From Paenibacillus curdlanolyticus YK9 (lineage in GTDB: Bacteria; Bacillota; Bacilli; Paenibacillales; Paenibacillaceae): DNA of 64,000 bases. Positions 54,715-63,186 of the stretch are shown here, piece after piece. The notes below the pieces were generated by a model. The model saw only the letters and a program-made list of their open reading frames with translations, was not told the DNA's origin and searched no databases. Position 1 is the first letter of the stretch, and every line of letters starts with the position of its first letter. Position numbers and translations under genes: made by a program. The stretch covers positions 62,001-126,000 of the forward strand of contig NZ_AEDD01000004.1 in NCBI RefSeq assembly GCF_000179615.1. The letters run 5' to 3'.

Positions 54715-56583
54715 TCAGTCTATGGACACTTGGTTTCTTCCCCTAGATTTGGCTCGATATAAATGCTCATCCGCCAGTTGAACCATTTGTTTAACTCCCT
54801 TCTCTGCTTCCAAAGCCGCTGTCGCCGCGCCGATGCTAATCGTAAGGAACGGTGCAGCCTCCGAACCGGTATGCGGAATACGAAGCTGCCGAACCGAATC
54901 GCACATCTCATCCGCAATCCGCTTCGCCCGCTCTTTGCCGCAGCGCGGCAGGATGACTGCGAATTCCTCTCCGCCATAACGCGCGACCAGACCGCCGCTG
55001 TCTGGGTCCAGACAAGCTTGAATCGCATTCACAACAATCTGCAAAATCGAATCCCCTTGAATATGTCCGTAATGGTCATTGTAACGTTTGAAAAAATCTA
55101 TATCGATCATAAGCAGCGTGAACGGCGTTCCCTCTTCTGCACTCAACACAAGCTGGCTGCTCAAATATTCATCAAAATGGCGGCGGTTAGAGACGCCAGT
55201 CAGCCCGTCCACCATCGACCATTCCTGCAGCTGGCGATTCAGCTCCTCCAGCTTTGCATTGGATGCCGCAATGGCGGCGGTACGCTCGCGCACCTTCCTG
55301 TCCAAGCCTTCATTAAGCTCCGCTAGCTCGATCGCTAATTGCTGCGCCATTTTGAACGAGCTGGCCAGCTTCTTCGATAGAACGAAAGCGAAGCATGCAA
55401 TGAAGGTAGCCACACCCACGGAGTAAATGACTTGCCCCGTAGAGGAGAAGATGAAAGCAAACAGGTCGACTGCTGCAGTCAGCGTGAAAAACGAAAAGCC
55501 GACCAAAGCGTAGACCGCCCCTTCCTTCTTCCGGAGCGAAGCCCATATAAACACGAATAAAGCATAGACGAGCGTCATCGCGACAAACAGCTGGTAATAA
55601 ACCAAGAGACGGTAATAGATCTCGGCATTCGCGATCAACGTAACGAGCGTGTACGCAGCTGCCATGGCAACCGTAAGAAGCGTGACTCTCCGAGAAGACT
55701 CCTCGAGGAACAGCTTGCGTATAAACAGCGCCATTAAAGGAACCATCACATACAGCGTGATGTACTCCAGCTTCATCTGGATTTCCCATGGAAAATTAGG
55801 AATGGCTCTGGTCAGGAGCACTTCTCCGGTTAACGTATTGCGAAACGCGGCCGTCAAACAAAACAAACCGAAAAGCAGAAGCGAAGCGTCCTTCCTATAA
55901 AACATCCCTAATCCAATATGATAAATGCCGGACAAAAGGATAATGCCGAGCAGAATACACTGTTCCGCCAGCTTCCAATTATGCTCGCTCTGGATGGCTT
56001 CGGCGGAGCCATAACCGATCGGCTCCCACATTCCGCCTTCGTAATTGTGGAAGTTCGATATTTGCATCACGATTTGCACTTGCTCCGACCGAGGGGAAAA
56101 ATAGACGACGTTCGTCCTTTTCTGCGGGATGCTGCTCGCTTGATCTGTCCCAACCTGCCCGCTCGTACTAATCAGCTGATTGTCTATCCATATTTTATAA
56201 TTCGAGTACATGACAGGCAGAGCGAGCCCTTTGACTTGCTCCGGGTCAGAGATGTTCAATCGCAATACGAATGTGGCATAACCGGTGCGAGGCAGGTTAT
56301 CCGCTCCGCGTTTAAACTGATTCCAATTGTTTGGCATATCCAGATAGCCCGTCAGCTGCCCTGCTCCGACTTGCAAATCTTCAGGCTCCAGCAATTGATT
56401 CCAATAAAACGACCATTCTCCATTCAACTCGATCGGCTTGCTCGACGCCGCTTCAGCTTGCGCAGCATCCATCGCGCCCTTCGTCGCCCTAGGAGCCTCC
56501 TTCGCATTCGTTATCGATCCCGAGCATCCCGTAAGCAAAGCTATAGCAACAACAAGAACCAGAAGCAGTCTATGCCGTCCCAT
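54715..56583 (-). CDS. 7TM-DISM lipoprotein diguanylate cyclase (GGDEF)
   Basis: 622 residues from ATG 56583, preceded by AGGGGGAGGGG; a longer frame from 56628 is possible. The signal region ends at LLTGC, a lipobox. An extracellular jelly-roll-like domain follows (~50-190, the 7TMR-DISMED2 type), then seven helices (~205-400), a short coiled coil (~410-445) and a GGDEF domain with GGEEF at ~536 and DIDFFKRYND, so cyclic-di-GMP synthesis is expected. The extracellular domain of this class resembles carbohydrate-binding folds, which fits the neighbouring glucanases. The ligand is unknown. Confidence 0.88.
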   Translation of the reverse strand: MGRHRLLLVLVVAIALLTGCSGSITNAKEAPRATKGAMDAAQAEAASSKPIELNGEWSFYWNQLLEPEDLQVGAGQLTGYLDMPNNWNQFKRGADNLPRTGYATFVLRLNISDPEQVKGLALPVMYSNYKIWIDNQLISTSGQVGTDQASSIPQKRTNVVYFSPRSEQVQIVMQISNFHNYEGGMWEPIGYGSAEAIQSEHNWKLAEQCILLGIILLSGIYHIGLGMFYRKDASLLLFGLFCLTAAFRNTLTGEVLLTRAIPNFPWEIQMKLEYITLYVMVPLMALFIRKLFLEESSRRVTLLTVAMAAAYTLVTLIANAEIYYRLLVYYQLFVAMTLVYALFVFIWASLRKKEGAVYALVGFSFFTLTAAVDLFAFIFSSTGQVIYSVGVATFIACFAFVLSKKLASSFKMAQQLAIELAELNEGLDRKVRERTAAIAASNAKLEELNRQLQEWSMVDGLTGVSNRRHFDEYLSSQLVLSAEEGTPFTLLMIDIDFFKRYNDHYGHIQGDSILQIVVNAIQACLDPDSGGLVARYGGEEFAVILPRCGKERAKRIADEMCDSVRQLRIPHTGSEAAPFLTISIGAATAALEAEKGVKQMVQLADEHLYRAKSRGRNQVSID

Positions 56584-56661
56584 CTTGTCCCCTCCCCCTC
56601 TCGCGCTCCCGTGTTGAAGATTCGACAATTTTCTCCAAATTCCTCTCTGTCTCTTTCATTC

Positions 56662-56707
56662 AAAAAAACAAGCAGCCTGCCCGGATAACCGGACAAGCTG
56701 CTTGTTC
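56662..56707 (-). terminator. Terminator of the alpha-1,3-glucanase gene
   Basis: On the minus strand AACAAGCAGC and GCTGCTTGTT pair with an inner CCGG/CCGG stem, followed by seven T. Confidence 0.88.
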
Positions 56708-56740
56708 ACTTTCATCTTCCATGATAACGAGCGATCGTAA

Positions 56741-59700
56741 TTACCAGTTGTTGCCTGCGCCCTTCGTAATAACGAAGTTCGGGCAACGGTCAGCGCCGTA
56801 AACGGCTTGAACGCCTGGGTTGTTGATTTTGACATTCGTGAAGCTTGCTGCGCCAACGACAGGTCCTTGGCCGGACTCTGCGCTAACGACGAATTTGATG
56901 CCGTAACGCGTTGCGTTGTTAATGTTGATGTTCTCGAAGCGGATGTTGGACATTGCCAGGTTTTCTGGCGATTTCGTTTGGAACATCAAGCCGTAGTATA
57001 CGGAGTTGTTGATGTCCACGTTTTTCACCAAAATGTTTTTAAGCGCACGGTCTCCGCCGAAGATCCATACCGCGCCGAAGTTTTGGTAGTCGTTGATTTT
57101 GTCGTCTGCACCGTTGCTGGTCCAGAAGTCGCCGCCCGTACGGTCGAGCGTGATGCCGTCGAATACGGAGTCTTTGTCGCCAAAGCCAAGCGTGTTGTAG
57201 CCGAAGCTCAAGCTGCTGATCGTCAGGCCTGGGTACGTGAGCGTATCAGCTGCATACAGGTTTTGGTACAGGTTATCCGAACCGCCGTAAGCTGCGAATG
57301 CCGCTGCGCGACGTACGCAAGTAGCCGTCAGGTTCGTGTACTTGTTGCCTACGTTGTATGAACCGCCAGCATCTACTGCACTGAACAGCGCGAAGGAGTC
57401 ATCGCCCGTAGCACGTGCGTAGTTGTTGTCGATCACGTTGTAAGACGAGCCGTTCGTCATGTTGATGCCGTCTGCGAACGTGTTTTTGATACGGTTGTCT
57501 TTGAACGTGTTGTACGAGGAGTTAACGCCCCAGTACAAGCAAATGAAGTGCTCTGCCCACACGTTTTGGATCGTTACGTTTTGCATGCCGTTGCCGTCGA
57601 TGAATTTGCCCGGTCCGTCTGTTCTGTACACATAGTTGCCCCATGCGGACAGGTCTTTAATCGTCGTGCCGTTCGCCGTCGAAGCGATGTTGAAGCCAAC
57701 ATCGGTGTTCGATTGGTCTTGCGGCGCTACCAGTTTCGTATGCCATGGACCTGCACCGATAATTTCCGTTGCACGGCCATAGAGGAAGATTTTCGAGTTG
57801 ATCGTCCACTCGCCTGCTGGAATGAAGATACCTTTTTTCGTTGGATCTTGTCTGAACTCGTTCAATGCAGTCTCGATCGATTTCGTAGCCGAAACTTGAA
57901 CGTATTTCGTTGGATCCGGGTTCGTTGCTGCTGGAGCAACATTTTCCGTTTCAATCATGTCCACATAAATCCATGATACGTCACCCGCATCTTTTTGGAT
58001 TTTGATTTTCGTACCTGCTGGGTAAACCGTGTCGAGCATCAGTTGCGAATCTTCGTACAGCCAGTATGCTTTCGTACCCGAGTTGTCATAGCCCAGACGG
58101 CCAAGCGTGCTTGGCGTTGCGTACAGGTAGGAGAACTTGGACGATACGTTGAATTTGCCTTTGCTTACGCCGTTAGCATAGATGCTAACCGTGCCGTTCG
58201 TGTTCTCCGCAACAGCGTTGCGAAGCACGAATGCGTTCGCAGGAGCCGTCAGCGTGAACTCGACATACTCGCCAGTTGCATCCAATTGGACAGCCGAACG
58301 GCCGGATGCTTCACCTGCGAAGTCGCCAGGCGTGAAGTTAGGTACAAGGCGCGTGCCGTTGGTTGCGTTGGAAGCTGCTTCAGCTTCCAGGATTGTGAAA
58401 GGCATGTTAGCGCCACGGCCGACATACAGGCTCGTCGAGCTCGTATTGTTCGCTTGTTTTGCCGCAATTTCGTTTGCGTCATTGGCAACTGTTGCCGTAA
58501 CCGAGTAGCTGCCGTTAGCCGCAGTCCACGTGCCAACGTTAACGTTGACGGAATCGCCAGCTGCCAGAGCGCCGCTGTACGAGCCGTTCATCGTCGAGAT
58601 CGTCGTGCCTGCCGAGTTTTTCAGCACAACCGTGATCGCATGTGCGCCACCAGCGGAAGCAACATTGCCTTGGTTTTTCAGGTTAACGACGAACGTAGCC
58701 GTGCTGCCCGCGCTTGGGTTGCTCGGAGTCGTAGAAGCCGAAACGATCAAGTCGGAGCTTGCTACCGGCGAAACCGTCAGCGACGTCGCGCTCGTGAAGC
58801 TATTGTTGTTCTCATTTTGCTCCACGATTGCATTGCTTTCGTCTACTTTCGCAACAACCGTATACGTGCCCGCGATTTTCGCGCCCGCGTTCAGCGATAC
58901 TGTCGTCGAAGCGCCTACTGCCAACGCGCCAACCGGAGCGGAGCCAACAAGCGTGTTGTTCAGGTAGAAGTTAACCGAAGTAGCTGCCGAAGCGAGCGTA
59001 CCGTTGTTTTTAACCGTTGCATTCAACGTGATGTCGTTCGTTTCGATCGGGGAAGCTGGCGTCCAGTTCAAGCCCGTAACCGTCAGGTCAGGGTTTGCGC
59101 CCGGCGTACCGTATACTTCAAACTCAGCAATTTGGCCAGCGCCAGAGCCGGAGTTCGACGTAATGTTCAGTTGCAAGCGCTTAACTGTTGCTGTAACCGG
59201 AATCGTAACTTTGTTGCCCGAAGCCGGGTTGAACGTGTACGATTGCGCGGAAACGAGGTTGCCGAACGTCGTCGTGCTTTGGTCATGACCAAGCACTTGG
59301 ATCGTTTGCGTACGCGTGCTCCATGCGGAGGACGGGTTCAGCTTCAGTACAACCGCTGTTACGTTGTGGTTCGTACCGAGGTCAAGCGTCAGCATGCTCG
59401 GATTGCTGCCGCCTTCCCAGTACGTGTTCACGTCGTTGTCGTTAGCGTTCGTTGCTACGAACGTGAATGTGCTGGAGGAAGCCGTGATCGATTTGCCTAC
59501 CGCTACGTTCGTGCCCGTTGGATCCGGGTTCGGATTCGGGTTTGGATCTGGATTCGGATTAGCGGTCGTCGCTTCAACCAGGATTTGGTCCAGGTTCACA
59601 TTGCCGGAATCCGTCGTATCGTATTTGTAAGCGATCGTGTTGTTGCCGGCGTTCAGCGCAACAACTTCCGCTTGCGTTCCCCAAGTGTCCCAGTTCGCCA

Positions 59701-60493
59701 GGTTGGCCAGCGTCGTCGTTTTCACTTTCGTGCCGTTGACGAATACGCTCAGCGTTTTGCTGCCGCCCGAAGCGTTCGCATATTTCAACGTCGAGTTGTA
59801 GTTGCCCGCCGTTGCAACGTTCACCGTGAAGGTTGTCGTTGCGCCTTGCGTCCAGTAGCCGTCAACGAAGCCCGTGCCAGCGAAGCCAGCATGGTCCGTG
59901 TTTACTTTCGCTCCGCCGGAAAGCGCAGCGGATTCCGCTTGGTACGAGCCAGCAGGTGCCGGATTCGTCGTTCCGCCGCCCGCGCCATAAATTTCGAATT
60001 CAGAGAACTGCGCTGCAGGCCAAGCCGTGTTAGCGGTTACATTTAATCGAACGTAACGCGTGCTAGCCGCTGTAAAGTTAATCGTTACCGTATTGTTCGA
60101 TACTGCAGGATTGAACACATAGCCAGCGGAGCCGACGATGTTCGTGAAGTTGGAGCCGTCCGTGCTTCCTTGCACAGCCAGCGTTTGCGTACGCGTTTCC
60201 CAGCCGGCAGGCAGCTTCAGCACGATTTGGTCAATGCTCGTCGCAGCGCCCAGATCGACTTGAACCCATTGCGGGAATGTGAAGTTCGCGCTCTCCCAAT
60301 ACGTCGCTTGATTGCTGTCTCTTACATTGCTAGGCGCATACGTCTGTGATTGGCCGCTCGCCGTTACCGTTTTACCTAGAGCCAAATTCGTTCCGCCGGC
60401 CGCCGAAGCGGATTGAGCAGGACCTACAACAAACAAACTCGAAATCAACATGGTTAAGACCAGTGACCATGCTACATACCTGTTACTACGCAT
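56741..60493 (-). CDS. Secreted multidomain alpha-1,3-glucanase (GH87-type)
   Basis: 1250 residues. Signal peptide ~1-32; discoidin domain ~35-175; CBM6/35-like domain ~185-310; Asn-Pro-Asp linker (~310-325); second discoidin ~328-465; two CARDB domains (~466-578 and ~578-695); another CBM35-like domain (~698-850); and a C-terminal right-handed beta-helix (~860-1250). The order discoidin-CBM6-linker-discoidin-UCD-catalytic domain matches bacterial GH87 mutanases. Asp1008 (ADGIN) and Asp1031/Asp1032 (TGDDS) reproduce the 23/24-residue spacing of the catalytic aspartates I recall for that family. It should cut alpha-1,3-glucan of fungal walls or dental-type mutan. AAGGAGG lies 6 bases before the ATG. 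No SLH anchor is present, so it is freely secreted. Another beta-helix family remains possible. Confidence 0.82.
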   Translation of the reverse strand: MRSNRYVAWSLVLTMLISSLFVVGPAQSASAAGGTNLALGKTVTASGQSQTYAPSNVRDSNQATYWESANFTFPQWVQVDLGAATSIDQIVLKLPAGWETRTQTLAVQGSTDGSNFTNIVGSAGYVFNPAVSNNTVTINFTAASTRYVRLNVTANTAWPAAQFSEFEIYGAGGGTTNPAPAGSYQAESAALSGGAKVNTDHAGFAGTGFVDGYWTQGATTTFTVNVATAGNYNSTLKYANASGGSKTLSVFVNGTKVKTTTLANLANWDTWGTQAEVVALNAGNNTIAYKYDTTDSGNVNLDQILVEATTANPNPDPNPNPNPDPTGTNVAVGKSITASSSTFTFVATNANDNDVNTYWEGGSNPSMLTLDLGTNHNVTAVVLKLNPSSAWSTRTQTIQVLGHDQSTTTFGNLVSAQSYTFNPASGNKVTIPVTATVKRLQLNITSNSGSGAGQIAEFEVYGTPGANPDLTVTGLNWTPASPIETNDITLNATVKNNGTLASAATSVNFYLNNTLVGSAPVGALAVGASTTVSLNAGAKIAGTYTVVAKVDESNAIVEQNENNNSFTSATSLTVSPVASSDLIVSASTTPSNPSAGSTATFVVNLKNQGNVASAGGAHAITVVLKNSAGTTISTMNGSYSGALAAGDSVNVNVGTWTAANGSYSVTATVANDANEIAAKQANNTSSTSLYVGRGANMPFTILEAEAASNATNGTRLVPNFTPGDFAGEASGRSAVQLDATGEYVEFTLTAPANAFVLRNAVAENTNGTVSIYANGVSKGKFNVSSKFSYLYATPSTLGRLGYDNSGTKAYWLYEDSQLMLDTVYPAGTKIKIQKDAGDVSWIYVDMIETENVAPAATNPDPTKYVQVSATKSIETALNEFRQDPTKKGIFIPAGEWTINSKIFLYGRATEIIGAGPWHTKLVAPQDQSNTDVGFNIASTANGTTIKDLSAWGNYVYRTDGPGKFIDGNGMQNVTIQNVWAEHFICLYWGVNSSYNTFKDNRIKNTFADGINMTNGSSYNVIDNNYARATGDDSFALFSAVDAGGSYNVGNKYTNLTATCVRRAAAFAAYGGSDNLYQNLYAADTLTYPGLTISSLSFGYNTLGFGDKDSVFDGITLDRTGGDFWTSNGADDKINDYQNFGAVWIFGGDRALKNILVKNVDINNSVYYGLMFQTKSPENLAMSNIRFENININNATRYGIKFVVSAESGQGPVVGAASFTNVKINNPGVQAVYGADRCPNFVITKGAGNNW

Positions 60494-60588
60494 TAGAACC
60501 CTCCTTAGAAATGTGGTAATCCAGAAAACGAATGAACCTTGAGTAATGCAAAGTTGGCATCAGGTTAAAAGTCATAACGTCTCTAAGA

Positions 60589-60602
60589 TGTAAGCGTTTA
60601 CG
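60589..60602. promoter_or_regulatory. Probable cre site (CcpA) in the glucanase leader
   Basis: TGTAAGCGTTTACG differs from the CcpA consensus only at the last base. It lies ~75 bases downstream of the likely start site, where CcpA would act as a roadblock. Confidence 0.6.
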
Positions 60603-60682
60603 AAAATACACTGTTCGTTATCACCCTCCTTGCCGATGAAGAAAAATGCAGCAATCCTCCTTTCGTTTGGCGGTACATCACC

Positions 60683-60711
60683 ATTATAGTGATTCGCCAA
60701 CTTTCCAATAA
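60683..60711 (-). promoter_or_regulatory. Possible promoter of the glucanase gene
   Basis: Perfect -10 TATAAT (60688-60683) with a weak -35 TTATTG (60711-60706) at spacing 17 on the minus strand. The 376-base gap 60494-60869 also holds the cre site and the terminator 60764-60832; I see no credible gene in it. Confidence 0.5.
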
Positions 60712-60763
60712 GAAGCAATTCTACGGAAGTTAGGAGTGATGTTATGCAGGTGGTGGGGAGGCA

Positions 60764-60832
60764 TAAAAAAAACACCTCCTAGTTGTCCATGGGCAGCCTG
60801 GGGGCTGGTGGCCATGTTCGTTTAGGAGGCGT
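60764..60832 (-). terminator. Terminator after the signal-peptidase-like gene
   Basis: On the minus strand CGCCTCCTA pairs with TAGGAGGTG, with inner CATGG/CCATG and CAGCC/GGCTG stems, followed by eight T. It has an unusually long arm for a terminator. Confidence 0.8.
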
Positions 60833-60869
60833 GTGCAGATCAGATGCGACAAGGTAGAGATATGGCAGC

Positions 60870-61502
60870 TTACTTTTTAATCCCGACCACTTTACCTAAA
60901 ACATTCCCTGTATCTAATGGGCCAAAGTCCATGCTTCCGAGCCCCCGTAATGGGTTATCCGCAATAATAAAAACAGACCCAGTTGGAACCTTAACCTCTA
61001 ATTTCGTATCGAAAAATTGTTTGCGCGTTTGCAGGCAATCTGCTGCGCATCCAGGATCCTTTTCAATAATAGAAAACTCTTTTATACGCAGCCCATCGAC
61101 CATGAGCATCCCATAAAAAGTGTCTAGTCTCTTGTTATTGATATAGATCTGGCCTTTTTTCAAGGACACTGTTTCTCCTTCTAAACCAATTACTCTTGAT
61201 ACGTCGGATTCTAATGTAGTTGGTATGGTGTTGGAATCGGGAATTCTGAATTGTATGATGTCGCCACGCTGCATTTCATGCGTTTTATAGTAATCGGGGC
61301 TGACAACAAGTTTCTTATCGTACAGCTCGGCTAGTTTTCTGACCATGCTATCATTTCGAAATGTGATTACTTCATCATCTTCACCTGCAGCTACAAATGG
61401 AATGTCTTCAGGAGTAGCGTTGTCTACGATAACCTCCTCTTTTGTGCACGCAGCAGTGATCAGCAGTAGTGTAATTACGATAATGAATGTTTTTAAGTTC
61501 AT
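60870..61502 (-). CDS. Signal-peptidase-I-like lipoprotein, probably without the catalytic Lys
   Basis: 210 residues from ATG 61502, preceded by AGAGGAG; the longer open frame upstream contains a terminator and promoter and is not used. The N-terminus is a lipoprotein signal (LLLITAAC). The rest resembles S26 signal peptidases: a Ser in NDSM (Ser52), a GDIIQF box, SRVIGLEGETV, KKGQIYINN, VPTGSVFIIADN and a final GKVVGI. In active enzymes the RVIG box is preceded by the general-base Lys (KRVIG); here the residue is Ser102. That suggests a non-catalytic or altered protein. A TGCTATAAT extended -10 lies at 61560-61568. Confidence 0.78.
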   Translation of the reverse strand: MNLKTFIIVITLLLITAACTKEEVIVDNATPEDIPFVAAGEDDEVITFRNDSMVRKLAELYDKKLVVSPDYYKTHEMQRGDIIQFRIPDSNTIPTTLESDVSRVIGLEGETVSLKKGQIYINNKRLDTFYGMLMVDGLRIKEFSIIEKDPGCAADCLQTRKQFFDTKLEVKVPTGSVFIIADNPLRGLGSMDFGPLDTGNVLGKVVGIKK

Positions 61503-61559
61503 AGGGCTCCTCTCTCTACTTAAGCCTGTATATATGTAGTTATCCTTTATTCCCCTTTT

Positions 61560-61568
61560 ATTATAGCA
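61560..61568 (-). promoter_or_regulatory. Extended -10 promoter of the signal-peptidase-like gene
   Basis: TGCTATAAT on the minus strand, ~60 bases before the start codon and just after the upstream terminator; no good -35 box was seen. Confidence 0.5.
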
Positions 61569-61598
61569 TCTTACTCTTAAAAACCTCATTACCACATC

Positions 61599-61629
61599 AA
61601 AAAAGCCTGCTGAGAATTTCTCAACAGGC
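61599..61629 (-). terminator. Terminator after the small membrane-protein gene
   Basis: GCCTG-TGAGAA pairs with TTCTCA-CAGGC (one mismatch) and the minus strand continues with six T. Confidence 0.85.
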
Positions 61630-61659
61630 CATAACTTATTATCGCTTAACAAACTGAGT

Positions 61660-61845
61660 TCATTGAATAGTATTCTTTCTAAGTTTCGTCTTCGCCAACC
61701 CATACACGCAGCCAACGACTCCAACTCCAGTTACGATCCCATGAACAAAATCATTCAGCTCCACGCCGAACCGGGAAATTACAGGCGTTGACATAATGAG
61801 CACCATGCCAATGAAAAGTGCTGCTTTACTCATCGCAACAATCAC
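61660..61845 (-). CDS. Small membrane protein (57-61 residues), paralogue of 47110-47208
   Basis: Two hydrophobic segments and a basic end. The C-terminal half (LND...GVGVVGCVYGL...KLRKNTIQ) matches the 32-residue protein at 47110. The start is uncertain: GTG at 61845 lies only two bases after AGAAGG, while ATG at 61833 lies ~14 bases after it. It begins ~18-30 bases after the ABC permease stop and ends at its own terminator, so it is probably the last gene of that operon. Function unknown. Confidence 0.7.
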   Translation of the reverse strand: MIVAMSKAALFIGMVLIMSTPVISRFGVELNDFVHGIVTGVGVVGCVYGLAKTKLRKNTIQ

Positions 61846-61863
61846 AACCTTCTATTGGACTTT

Positions 61864-63186
61864 TTAAAACTTATAAGCCTTCATCGCTTTACGCAATTCC
61901 TTCAGCGTCGGGCGCTTGCCGTACATCAGCACGCCTGTGCGATAGATCTTCGCCGACAGCCAGCCTGCGACACCCGTCGTAATAACGAGAACAACCAAAG
62001 ATATAATGATCTGCCACGTAGGCGGCTCTACCATGCCGACGCGGAGGAACATAATGTACGGCGTGAAGAACGGAATGAACGAGGCAACCTTAATCAGCAT
62101 GCTGTCTGGTGCATTCAGGCCGAAGATGCCGATATAGAATCCGCCTAACGATGTAAACATCAGCGGCATGACCGCTTGGCCAAGCTCCTCCGTCCGGCTG
62201 ACGAGCGAGCCGACGCCCGCGTACAGCGTTGCGTAGAGGAAGAAGCCGATGAGGTAGAACAACAGCGCATAGATGTAGAGCGAGACCGGAATATCGCTCA
62301 TATGAATGCCCATGTCGCTCAACGGATTTTCGTTATAAGGAAGCGACAGATTCACGGCAATGACAGCCACATAGAATAGGATCTGCGATAGTCCGACGAG
62401 GAAAATACCGAGAATCTTGCCGAACATCTGCTTAAGCGGCGACACGCTTGTAATGAGCACTTCCATAACGCGCGAGCTCTTCTCCGCCGTTATTTCTGTC
62501 GCGATTAGCTGGCCTGTCGTCATGATGGACATGAAGAGCAGGAATAAGATGATATAGACGACGCCATACATCGATGCGGGACGTTCTTCGCTTTCCTCTA
62601 CGGTTGAAGCGCCATCCGCATTCACGTTGAGCTTCACGCTATCCACGACAGCTGGCGCGAACAAGGCTTGCTTCTGTGCATCATCCAGCCCTAGCCCTTG
62701 CAAGGAAACCTCCATCTTAATGGCTTGCAGCGCGGTTTGAAGCGTTGACGCTTCGGAAGTGTTGTATTCATTTTCCGATTTAATGATCATTTGCGGGAAT
62801 CCGCTTGGCTGATCCTCTTGGTTGAACGTAATGTATGCATCAAGCTCGCCAGCCGCGAGCTTGTCGACGAGCGCTTTCTCATTCGCTTCAGGCGAGCCTT
62901 GGTCAGCCACTTTCACAAACTCGTAGCCTGGCTCATCCTGCTTCTTGAAGTACGTCTCTAACTGTTCGCCAATGGTAGCGATCGACACGCTGCTTGCTGC
63001 TGCTTGCTCCGTCGAACCGATATATCCAACCTTATCCGGCGTATTGGAGCTGAATTGGCTGATCAGGTACGGTAAATTCACAACAACACTAAGAATGATT
63101 GCAATAATAATGCTCGAAATGAGGAACGCTTTCGTTCTCACCTTATTCCGTATCGTAAACCCGACGACTGTCCAGAAATTACTCAT
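61864..63186 (-). CDS. ABC-2 exporter permease (NatB/YhaP-like)
   Basis: 440 residues from ATG 63186. One N-terminal helix (~17-40), a large extracellular domain (~45-210), then five to six helices, the layout of NatB/YhaP-type permeases. AGGTGATC precedes the ATG, which lies inside the last codons of the ATPase gene; a GTG at 63195 is an alternative. The substrate is unknown; members are linked to sodium or [17 protein letters not shown] efflux. Confidence 0.88.
   Translation of the reverse strand: MSNFWTVVGFTIRNKVRTKAFLISSIIIAIILSVVVNLPYLISQFSSNTPDKVGYIGSTEQAAASSVSIATIGEQLETYFKKQDEPGYEFVKVADQGSPEANEKALVDKLAAGELDAYITFNQEDQPSGFPQMIIKSENEYNTSEASTLQTALQAIKMEVSLQGLGLDDAQKQALFAPAVVDSVKLNVNADGASTVEESEERPASMYGVVYIILFLLFMSIMTTGQLIATEITAEKSSRVMEVLITSVSPLKQMFGKILGIFLVGLSQILFYVAVIAVNLSLPYNENPLSDMGIHMSDIPVSLYIYALLFYLIGFFLYATLYAGVGSLVSRTEELGQAVMPLMFTSLGGFYIGIFGLNAPDSMLIKVASFIPFFTPYIMFLRVGMVEPPTWQIIISLVVLVITTGVAGWLSAKIYRTGVLMYGKRPTLKELRKAMKAYKF

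Noticed and set aside
57995-60046. 683-codon plus-strand ORF opposite the glucanase
   Set aside because: Arg/Cys/Val-rich antisense translation of a well-supported gene; no start signal and no domain.
60572-60775. 67-codon minus-strand ORF upstream of the glucanase
   Set aside because: It begins in the T run of a terminator and covers the glucanase promoter and cre site; no RBS or family resemblance.
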